Origin: Rs1 sp000416275
Lineage (GTDB): Bacteria; Pseudomonadota; Gammaproteobacteria; Pseudomonadales; Balneatricaceae
Length of the DNA: 64,000 nucleotides
Assembly: GCA_965243635.1 (NCBI GenBank)
Contig: OZ251574.1
Coordinates: forward strand, 1,240,001-1,304,000
Direction: 5' to 3'
Shown: positions 24,810 through 31,733 of the stretch, in pieces
Position numbering within the stretch: position 1 is the stretch's first letter
Layout: each line of letters starts with the position of its first letter
The notes under the pieces: generated by a model
What the model saw: the letters and a program-made list of their open reading frames with translations, nothing else
Databases searched by the model: none
What the model was told of the DNA's origin: nothing
Translations under genes and position numbers: made by a program

Positions 24810-25718
24810 ATGAACTCATCTGATCAGAAAATCACCGAACATTTATATCAACAACATATTACCAATCTTAAACTGCAAGGTAAACGCCCCAGTACCATTG
24901 ATTCCTACGCGCGTTCATTACGCAGGCTAACCGCTTTCTTTGATAGGAGGCCTGACGAATTAAACACCAATGATCTTAAATGCTATTTTGCATCTCTCAT
25001 CGAAACTCATTCATGGAGCACCGTCAAAGTAGATAGAAACGCTTTCCAATTTTTCTATCGATACGTCATTAACAGACCTTGGGAGTGGCTTAATATTGTT
25101 AAACCACCGCAAGTCAGAACGTTACCTGACATCCTTACACCCACTGAAATTTCAATGATCATTTCACGCACCAAACAGCTGCGCTATCAAACCTTCTTTC
25201 TCACTTTGTACAGTCTAGGCTTACGCTTAGGGGAAGGACGACATTTAGCCATTGGTGATATCGATAAAGCCTTAATGCAAGTGCATATTCGTAATGCTAA
25301 AGGCGGTAAAGATCGCTATATCACGCTACCACAGCGCACCTTAGAAGCATTGCGAGTCTATTGGGCTACACATCGTCACCCTACATGGATATTCCCCAGT
25401 AAATCGATTATATCGGATGCCGTCATCGATTCAAGTGGCATACAAAAGGCACTCAAAGCAGTCGTTAGAGATTGCCCCTTCACTAAAAGAGTGTCGCCGC
25501 ATACCTTGAGGCATTGCTATGCAACCCACTTACTCGAATTAGGTGTAGATTTACGCTCTCTGCAGTCGCTGCTGGGGCACAACAGTTTAAATACGACCGC
25601 GCGTTATACTCAACTAACGGATATTAGAATCAAAGATACAGGCGATAAAATTGATCAGCTTGCCAATAACCTCTCGATTAAGTGGGAGGTGGATCATGAC
25701 TCTGGCAAGCATTATTAA
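24810..25718 (+). CDS. Tyrosine recombinase of the IS91-like element
   Basis: 302 aa with an N-terminal SAM-like core-binding domain (HYL..KRPSTIDSYARSLRRL) and a catalytic domain with R (LGLRLGEGRHLAI), K (KGGKDRYITL), HxLRH (SPHTLRHCYATHL), H (LLGHNSL) and Tyr (TTARYTQL). It lacks the extra helix segment of integron IntI integrases and is coupled to the transposase, as in one IS91 subgroup. The start ATG follows an AGGAGGG. Confidence 0.9.
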   Translation: MNSSDQKITEHLYQQHITNLKLQGKRPSTIDSYARSLRRLTAFFDRRPDELNTNDLKCYFASLIETHSWSTVKVDRNAFQFFYRYVINRPWEWLNIVKPPQVRTLPDILTPTEISMIISRTKQLRYQTFFLTLYSLGLRLGEGRHLAIGDIDKALMQVHIRNAKGGKDRYITLPQRTLEALRVYWATHRHPTWIFPSKSIISDAVIDSSGIQKALKAVVRDCPFTKRVSPHTLRHCYATHLLELGVDLRSLQSLLGHNSLNTTARYTQLTDIRIKDTGDKIDQLANNLSIKWEVDHDSGKHY

Positions 25719-26727
25719 ACAACATAAGCATGAACTATTAGAAGAATACGGTGATCGCATAACCCCAGCTATGCGGCGTTTAATCGACGCGGTACTACTT
25801 TGTCGAACTGAACGAGCGGGTAAAAGCTTATGGCACTGCGATCATTGCAATACGGTTGAACGCTTCCCTCTTTCTTGTGGTCATCGCAGCTGTCCAATGT
25901 GCCAACAGCGAGACACTAGCCAATGGATTGAAAGAGAGCAACAAAAGCTACTCCCAGTCGACTATTTTATGCTGACGGTCACTCTGCCTTTTGAGCTGCG
26001 CCCGCTAGTCTGGCATAACCAAAAAAAGGTCTATGCCGCCATGTTTACAATCGCCTCACAACTGGTCAAAGATTTTGCGAGGACTTCACCGAAGCTTGGG
26101 GCTGATCCCGGCTTTATCATCATATTGCACACCCATACACGAAGGCTCGATTTCCATCCTCACTTACATATTGTCATCCCCGGCGGGGGCTATAACAAAT
26201 CTAAGAAACAATGGATTAAAAACAAAGGGACATTTTTATTTAACGAAAAAGCAGTGGCCAGTGTATGGCGAGCGAGGATGTTGGATTACCTAAATAGCGC
26301 GGGCTTTAGCCTTCCTAGACTACCCAAAAAATGGATAGTCAACTGCCGTAAAGTAGGTAACGGCCTTCCAGCGCTTAAGTATTTATCACGATATTTATAT
26401 CGTGGTGTGCTGCAGGATCAGAATATTATCGGCGAAAAAGAAGGTGAGATCATCTTCCAATACAGAAAAAACACCGGTAAATTGTGCACCCGCTCTCTGC
26501 CTGTACTCGACTTCATCTGGTTAGTTTTGCAGCATGTCTTGCCTAAACGATTTCGACGGCTGCGTTGCTACGGTTTTTTACACGGTGGAGGAAAGCTATT
26601 GCTAAAACGTATTCAATTATTGCTGTTGGTTGTCGTACCTGAATTAGAAAAAGCAGAAAGACCAGATGTGTTATGTCCACACTGCCAATATGCTATGACT
26701 TTTTTACTAATTTTACGCCGGCGATGA
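25696..26727 (+). CDS. IS91-family rolling-circle transposase (HUH, Y2)
   Basis: 343 aa from ATG 25696, overlapping the recombinase by 23 bp. N-terminal zinc-binding region CDHCNTVERFPLSCGHRSCPMCQQRD, HUH motif in DFHPHLHIVIPGG, and the two-tyrosine motif in LKYLSRYLYRGV. It nicks single strands and replicates by rolling circle. The last codons (MTFLLILRRR) run into the element's right-end sequence after CPHCQY, so the C-terminus may be slightly altered. Confidence 0.9.
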   Translation: MTLASIIKQHKHELLEEYGDRITPAMRRLIDAVLLCRTERAGKSLWHCDHCNTVERFPLSCGHRSCPMCQQRDTSQWIEREQQKLLPVDYFMLTVTLPFELRPLVWHNQKKVYAAMFTIASQLVKDFARTSPKLGADPGFIIILHTHTRRLDFHPHLHIVIPGGGYNKSKKQWIKNKGTFLFNEKAVASVWRARMLDYLNSAGFSLPRLPKKWIVNCRKVGNGLPALKYLSRYLYRGVLQDQNIIGEKEGEIIFQYRKNTGKLCTRSLPVLDFIWLVLQHVLPKRFRRLRCYGFLHGGGKLLLKRIQLLLLVVVPELEKAERPDVLCPHCQYAMTFLLILRRR

Positions 26728-26937
26728 TAAATGGAGCGTAGTAAATGAAAAGAAATCTATCTTTGAACAAAGGAGTAAGCCGATAAAATAGACTTAAAAA
26801 TCAAGGATCTTTAAATTAGCGAACAAAGCTAAGGCTAGTGCTCGGCTGAATAAAAATCAAACAAAGCCCTCTGCCTGAAACCCTTCTAGATATTAATGCA
26901 TTATCCACAATATAAAGGTACGGCCACCACCGGGCTT

Positions 26938-26992
26938 GTCCAACAACCTGATAAGGCGTCGGCTGCGCGACGCCTATCCTTATTTGTTATGT
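26938..26992 (-). other. attC site of the HEPN cassette (55 bp)
   Basis: Same sequence as the attC at 14197-14251: ACATAAC, stem AAGGATAGGCGTCG / CGACGCCTTATC, R' GTTGGAC. It begins at the HEPN gene stop. The right end of the IS91-like element is immediately adjacent on the R' side. Confidence 0.85.
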
Positions 26993-26994
26993 GA

Positions 26995-27663
26995 TTATCT
27001 GCTGACACGAGCAAGAAACTCCGTAACACCTTGCGACATTAGTTCTACTTGTTCTTTAGTATATTCATCATACTTACCGTGTGCGGCCTTATTTCTCAAA
27101 TCGAGCCACATAGTTACGGCCTTTTGGTCCAACTTCGTATATATTTCAGCCTTTGCTAAATCTGAATTAAGCCGATCAGCCTTCTTGGAAATAAATTTTT
27201 CGTCTTTCTCTAATTCTATGTCTATTTCATTATTTGAGCATAGTTGACGTAGATTTTCTTCTAGGACAGAACCTATCATTACTGCGGCAGGATCTTTATA
27301 ACCTTGAGATAATAGATGCTCAGCCATTTCAAGAAAGTCTGAGAATATTTCAGCGGAGATAAGCTGTTTTACGGAAAATACCCAACCACCTTCTATTTCA
27401 TTTTGGATAGAATGAATTATTGCATTGCCTTGCTTTGCATTAGATTCAAAATTTTTATTTGTGGCAGCATCAAACTCAGAATAATGAGAATGATCTTTTC
27501 CGTACACCATGGCAATGAATGACAATACAGATGCTCGGAGCCCTGACAAAGCTCCAGAATCAACGAAGTCTCCACCATACTGGTTGTATTTCTTTGTGGA
27601 GAGGACTCCTGTTGATTGCTCAAGGAGTTGCTCGATTCTTTTTGATAAATCCTTTAGTTGCAT
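26995..27663 (-). CDS. HEPN-domain protein (cassette gene)
   Basis: 222 aa. The N-terminal half is helical (MQLKDLSKRIEQLLEQSTGV). The C-terminal half (residues 105-215) matches the HEPN/DUF4145-like pattern: FLEMAEHLLSQGYKDPAAVMIGSVLEENLRQLC, then LDLRNKAAHGKYDEYT with the R-x4-H motif (R190, H195). HEPN domains are often RNases in toxin-antitoxin, abortive-infection or CRISPR systems. No cognate minimal nucleotidyltransferase is adjacent. Catalytic activity is inferred from the motif only. First surviving cassette at the tRNA/rpoD side of the array. Confidence 0.7.
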   Translation of the reverse strand: MQLKDLSKRIEQLLEQSTGVLSTKKYNQYGGDFVDSGALSGLRASVLSFIAMVYGKDHSHYSEFDAATNKNFESNAKQGNAIIHSIQNEIEGGWVFSVKQLISAEIFSDFLEMAEHLLSQGYKDPAAVMIGSVLEENLRQLCSNNEIDIELEKDEKFISKKADRLNSDLAKAEIYTKLDQKAVTMWLDLRNKAAHGKYDEYTKEQVELMSQGVTEFLARVSR

Positions 27664-27693
27664 ACTTTTCCTTTATCTACATAACAGCGTATT

Positions 27694-27735
27694 AGGTGGA
27701 ATCGTTCCGTGTTTAAACACGGAACGATTCCACCT
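27694..27735. repeat. 42-bp perfect palindrome
   Basis: Two uninterrupted 21-bp arms (outer AGGTGGAATCGTTCCGTG, centre GTTTAAAC). It lies 31 bp upstream of the HEPN gene start, beyond an ACATAAC box (27680-27686). One more arm-like copy, GGCGGAATCGTTCCGTC, occurs at about 27,826-27,842. It could be an operator, a cruciform or a bidirectional terminator. Confidence 0.85.
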
Positions 27736-28109
27736 TTCATGTTTTTTAAAATTTTGATTAAATCGATAGTAACATTATATTTCAACAACTCACGGCGTTA
27801 TTTCACTTTTTTAAAATGTAGAAAGGCGGAATCGTTCCGTCTAATAGGCGCAAAGGCGGAAGCTAGATATCTTATTTTTCTGTATATATGATCAGTATGC
27901 CGTAAAATACAAAATCATTCTAAATTCAACATTACTCAAATGACACTTTTTGAATTCTCAGTGTTTTGATTCGATGTCTTTCGTTAAAAATGTATGCCGA
28001 AACACTGTGTCTTATCGTCTTTGAGAATATAAGAAAATTAAAACAATTAACACCCCTTGTCTAGAGTCTCAATTTGCAACACATTGACAGCAGAACTGTA
28101 CTGGCATTA
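27736..28109. other. Non-coding stretch at the tRNA-proximal end of the array
   Basis: AT-rich, with no convincing ORF and no attC. Contains the third GGAATCGTTCCGT copy near 27,830. No integron integrase gene or attI-like site is visible here, although this is where one would be expected from cassette orientation. Confidence 0.4.
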
Positions 28110-29060
28110 AGTTTTACTAAAATGACTGGAATGCAATCAAGGTACATGATTGTAGGAATTCGACCTTAGATATTAAGAGCCTCTGCATTACTTACCCAGA
28201 GGGTATGATAACTGCGCTCGGTAATACGGCGTTAAAAACCGGCTCAATATGCTCATTTACACCTGTAATACCCATAAACAGGGGCACACTGATTCCGCTA
28301 TCTCGCTGGTTTTTGCCTTGTCTTACCTTCGCTCGCAACGTTATGCAGAGCTCTCTTTAAAAAGAAATCAGTTAATAATTTGAATTTGAATCTTTTGAAT
28401 GTGGTCCAACTCAAAGAAGAAACAACAGCACGCTTAGCACCACACTACGAAGCCGCTAAGCCCCTTTATTGTCGCCGCCGCTATTGACTGAATTGACGAA
28501 GCGGAGCGACAGGACGTCGCGCAGAGTGAGTGAGACAGGGATGTCTCTACGAACGGCCGGCAATTCAGGCGATAGTGGTGGAGTCTGTCGACAATATTGG
28601 GTGAGCTTTTGCTTTGCTTACTTTCATTTTGCTCATCAAAAGAAAGTCAGTCGCCGCAGGCGAAATTATTCTAAGAACTTGATCTTAAGACATAAAAAAG
28701 ATATCAGTTAAATATTTTGATTTTAAATCCTTTGAATGGGGTCCAATTCAAAGAAGAAACAACAGCACGCTTGTCACCACACTACGAAGCCGCTAAGCCC
28801 CTTTATTGTCGCCGCCGCTATTGACTGAATTGACGAAGCGGAGCGACAGGACGTCGCGCAGAGTGAGTGAGACAGGGATGTCTCTACGAACGGCCGGCAA
28901 TTCAGGCGATAGTGGTGGAGTCTGTCGACAATATTGGGTGAGCTTTTGCTTTGCTTACTTTCATTTTGCTCATCAAAAGAAAGTCAGTCGCCGCAGGCGA
29001 AATTCTTCTAAGAACTTGATCTTAAAACATAAAAAAGAGATTAGTTAATATTTTGACTGT
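28110..29060 (+). repeat. R1 repeat with tandem 337-bp middle, interrupted by a MITE
   Basis: Starts with TTAAGTTTTACTAAAATGAC like the copy at 13,431. It is interrupted at 28,173-28,360 by a short element. It then has two tandem copies of the middle block, period 337 bp (ORF starts at 28469 and 28806), each with the 80-codon frame seen at 13,612. The typical right end (TGCCTGTCCTTTATTATTTG) is missing. Confidence 0.75.
28173..28360. mobile_element. MITE-like 188-bp element inside R1
   Basis: Terminal inverted repeats TTAAGAGCCTCTGCAT / ATGCAGAGCTCTCTTTAA (imperfect), no ORF. It interrupts R1 between GACCTTAGATA and AAAGAAATCAG, which are contiguous in the copy at 13,431. A TA target is possible. 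Confidence 0.7.
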
Positions 29061-29157
29061 TATTTTGATCTTAAAAAATCCAACATCAAGCAATAACATA
29101 AATTAGAAAAATAATATAAATAAGAAAATGGAATCAAACAAGAGAGGGGAGAATAAG

Positions 29158-29234
29158 TGGTGGGCCCAGAAGGACTCGAACCTTCGACAAACGGATTATG
29201 AGTCCGCTACTCTAACCAACTGAGTTATGGGCCC
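29158..29234 (-). tRNA. ileX: tRNA with CAU anticodon, probably tRNA-Ile2
   Basis: 77-nt cloverleaf including encoded CCA: acceptor GGGCCCA/TGGGCCC, D-arm AACTCAGTTGGTTAGAG, anticodon stem-loop GGACTCATAATCC (CAU), T-arm GAAGGTTCGAGTCCTTC. Its position next to rpoD matches ileX of enterobacteria. The CAU anticodon could also be elongator Met; the acceptor and anticodon stems look more like tRNA-Ile(CAU), which needs TilS lysidine modification. It marks the edge of the accessory region. Confidence 0.92.
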
Positions 29235-29330
29235 TGATAATAGTCATAGAAGACTAGATCAGTTTCTTGATGTTTTAAACTGGAAATCAATCACCTATAA
29301 AGGATTGAAAATCGATCTCTGAATCAAGAG

Positions 29331-29362
29331 GCGCCATCATACATAGCTATGCGGGATGGCGC
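29331..29362 (-). terminator. Candidate terminator of the rpoD operon
   Basis: 8-bp GC-rich stem GCGCCATC / GATGGCGC with a 16-nt loop, 25 bp after the rpoD stop. Only a weak T-run follows, so Rho-independent function is probable but not certain. Confidence 0.5.
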
Positions 29363-29386
29363 AATAGTGATTTTAAGTTTTTTTCA

Positions 29387-31207
29387 CTACTCGTCTAAAA
29401 AGCTGCGCAAATGGTCTGAACGACTTGGATGACGTAGCTTGCGTAGTGCTTTTGCTTCGATTTGACGAATCCGCTCACGGGTTACGTCAAACTGCTTTCC
29501 GACTTCCTCTAAGGTGTGGTCGGTGTTCATGTTGATGCCAAAGCGCATTCTCAGTACTTTTGCCTCGCGGGCGGTTAGGCCTGCCAGTACTTCTTTGGTC
29601 GCTTCGCAAAGTCCTTCGCCCGTCGCTGAATCAACCGGCGAGGAGTGGTTGACGTCTTCAATGAAGTCGCCCAGGCTTGAGTCTTCGTCATCGCCAATCG
29701 GTGTTTCCATCGATATAGGCTCTTTGGCGATCTTCAGTACCTTGCGGATTTTATCTTCGGGAATTTCCATGCGCTCGGATAGTTCTTCCGGGGTTGGCTC
29801 GCGACCCATTTCCTGAAGCATTTGTCGAGAGATGCGGTTCAGTTTGTTGATGGTCTCGATCATGTGTACCGGTATGCGGATGGTACGCGCTTGGTCGGCG
29901 ATTGAGCGGGTGATTGCCTGTCTGATCCACCATGTTGCATAGGTAGAAAATTTATAGCCGCGACGGTATTCGAATTTGTCGACCGCCTTCATTAAACCGA
30001 TGTTGCCCTCTTGGATTAAATCCAAGAATTGTAGGCCGCGGTTGGTGTATTTTTTGGCTATTGAGATAACCAAACGCAAGTTGGCTTCTACCATTTCTTT
30101 CTTGGCGCGACGTGCTCTCGCCTCTCCAATAGACATGCGTCTATTGATTTCTTTGAGTTCGCTAAGTGCTATGCCAGTCTCTTGTTGCAGTTGCTTCAAG
30201 CGACGTTGTGCTCGCTGTAAATCTGGTAGATGAGTGGCGAGGGCTGCAGAGTACTGGGTGTTGTCGTCAATCAGTTTTTGGAACCACTCTTGATTGATTT
30301 CGTTACCTGGGAAAGTTTTAATAAATTCTTTGCGCGGTATTTTGCAGCGCTGCGTGCAGATGCGCATGATGTTGCGCTCCTGCGTGCGGATTCTGCCGAT
30401 GTAGTCTCTAACTCTGCTGACTAGTCGCTCGTAGAATCGAGGAGATAGTTTGATCGGCGAGAAGACCAGGCTTAGCTCAATTTGAGTCTTTTCCGCTTGC
30501 AGGCTGTTGACGCCGTGCTTTTCTACTGCAGCATAGTATTTGTCTAGGCAAACTTGAATCTTGCCGTAGCGAATTTTTGCCTCTTCAGGATCTGGTCCGC
30601 GCTCTTTTTCATCCTCATCGTCGTCGTCATTTTTATCTTTATCATTTTTGATGACCGGTGCGATAACAGGGGCAGGGGTAACTACTTCTGCGGTATCTGG
30701 GTCGATATAACCGCTGAATATATCACTGAGGCGACCTTCTTCTTCGGTTACTTTGTTGTAGGCTTCTAAGATGATTTCCACGGAACTAGGGAAGGCGGAA
30801 AGCGCTGACATTACTTCGCGAATTCCTTCTTCAATGCGCTTGGCGATGATGATTTCGCCCTCTCTTGAAAGCAGCTCAACCGTACCCATTTCACGCATGT
30901 ACATGCGCACTGGGTCAGTGGTTCTGCCTGCATCTGATTCGACAGCGGCAAGTGCGGCAACTTCGTCGTCATCAGTTTCCTGGGTGGAGTCACCTTCTTT
31001 CATGAGCATTGTTTCAGCATCTGGAGCTACTTCGGATACCGTAATGCCCATGTCGTTGATCATGCGAATGATGTCTTCGACCTGTTCTGGATCAGCTATA
31101 TTCTCAGGCAAGTGGTCGTTCACGTCGGCGTATGTTAAATAACCTTGTTCTTTGCCTTTAGCGATTAATTCCTTAAGCCGAGATTGCTGCTGCGAAGTAT
31201 CTGACAT
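29387..31207 (-). CDS. rpoD: RNA polymerase primary sigma factor RpoD (sigma-70)
   Basis: 606 aa from ATG 31207 with AGGG upstream; 15 further codons of open frame precede it without a better start. Region 1.1 (QQQSRLKELIAKGKEQGYLTYADVNDHLP), 1.2 (DPVRMYMREMGTVELLSREGE), a long acidic non-conserved region (DKDKNDDDDEDEKE), 2 (RLVISIAKKYTNRGLQFLDLIQEGNIGLMKAVDKFEYRRGYKFSTYATWWIRQAITR), 3 and 4.2 (TLEEVGKQFDVTRERIRQIEAKALRKLRHP) are all present. Last gene of rpsU-yqeY-dnaG-rpoD. Confidence 0.98.
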   Translation of the reverse strand: MSDTSQQQSRLKELIAKGKEQGYLTYADVNDHLPENIADPEQVEDIIRMINDMGITVSEVAPDAETMLMKEGDSTQETDDDEVAALAAVESDAGRTTDPVRMYMREMGTVELLSREGEIIIAKRIEEGIREVMSALSAFPSSVEIILEAYNKVTEEEGRLSDIFSGYIDPDTAEVVTPAPVIAPVIKNDKDKNDDDDEDEKERGPDPEEAKIRYGKIQVCLDKYYAAVEKHGVNSLQAEKTQIELSLVFSPIKLSPRFYERLVSRVRDYIGRIRTQERNIMRICTQRCKIPRKEFIKTFPGNEINQEWFQKLIDDNTQYSAALATHLPDLQRAQRRLKQLQQETGIALSELKEINRRMSIGEARARRAKKEMVEANLRLVISIAKKYTNRGLQFLDLIQEGNIGLMKAVDKFEYRRGYKFSTYATWWIRQAITRSIADQARTIRIPVHMIETINKLNRISRQMLQEMGREPTPEELSERMEIPEDKIRKVLKIAKEPISMETPIGDDEDSSLGDFIEDVNHSSPVDSATGEGLCEATKEVLAGLTAREAKVLRMRFGINMNTDHTLEEVGKQFDVTRERIRQIEAKALRKLRHPSRSDHLRSFLDE

Positions 31208-31251
31208 AATAGCCCTGCGATCCATAAAACGTTTATAAAATTTAGCGCGCA

Positions 31252-31280
31252 ATTATAACGCCGTGAGTTAAACATTGCTA
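31252..31280 (-). promoter_or_regulatory. Candidate promoter of rpoD
   Basis: TATAAT (31257-31252, - strand) with TAGCAA 17 bp upstream, 45 bp before the rpoD ATG. The -10 is a perfect match, the -35 poor. It lies in the 525-bp gap between dnaG and rpoD, which makes a separate rpoD promoter plausible. Confidence 0.4.
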
Positions 31281-31733
31281 GGCTTATGTGCCGTGCAAGT
31301 CTAAGGTTTCTGGTAAAAATTGTGTATTATCCTGGAGTATCCTGTTACTGGTGATTAAATCAGTAGCAGGTAGCTTGGTCGCCTACCATAGCTAGTCTAT
31401 TGGCGTAGGCTGGATCCAAAATAAGGCCGGATGCTGTTCGCTGTCGATTAACGATGTGTTCGATAGCTTTTAAAACAGGATGCGCGGTTTTTTTCAAGCG
31501 AATAAAATTATTAAAACGTCCGTATAATATTGTTTAATAAGGTTTGTTCACTGATGCCTGGTAGTAATCGATCTGCCTTTGCTGTTGTACTCGATAGCGG
31601 CGCATCGCTAAACTACTCTAATTGCCTGTCTCTTTATTGGTTCAAATTTGAGTTTTTCAAGATGTTGCACAAAATTGTCTGAGCTTTACGGCCAATAAAT
31701 TGATAATAGCCACCTGATAGGCGATTAAATAGC
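31281..31733. other. Long dnaG-rpoD intergenic region
   Basis: No gene supported. A GCCTAC / GTAGGC hairpin lies near 31,389-31,416 and a + strand TATAAT at about 31,523. In many relatives dnaG and rpoD are separated by a regulatory gap with internal promoters; specific sites beyond the -10 above cannot be assigned. Confidence 0.4.

Larger units (their letters stand above)
24667..26934 (+). mobile_element. IS91-like element with tyrosine recombinase and Y2 transposase
   Basis: The left boundary is where attC homology stops (after TGTCAGAT); the right boundary is before CTTG at 26935-26938, the tetranucleotide target known for IS91-family ends. The two genes overlap. The left ~106 bp from CGCGGCAG recur at 4153 and the right ~245 bp at 13951. 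No target duplication is expected for rolling-circle elements. Exact ends are inferred. Confidence 0.75.

Noticed and set aside
24810..25718. Tyrosine recombinase as the integron integrase
   Set aside because: It lacks the IntI-specific inserted segment, overlaps an IS91-family transposase gene, and is on the wrong strand and place for an integron platform. It is part of the IS91-like element.
28110..29060. Tandem repeats as a CRISPR array
   Set aside because: Units are 337 bp with no short repeat/spacer alternation and no cas genes nearby.
29976..31142. + strand ORFs within rpoD
   Set aside because: Antisense shadows of a well-conserved essential gene.
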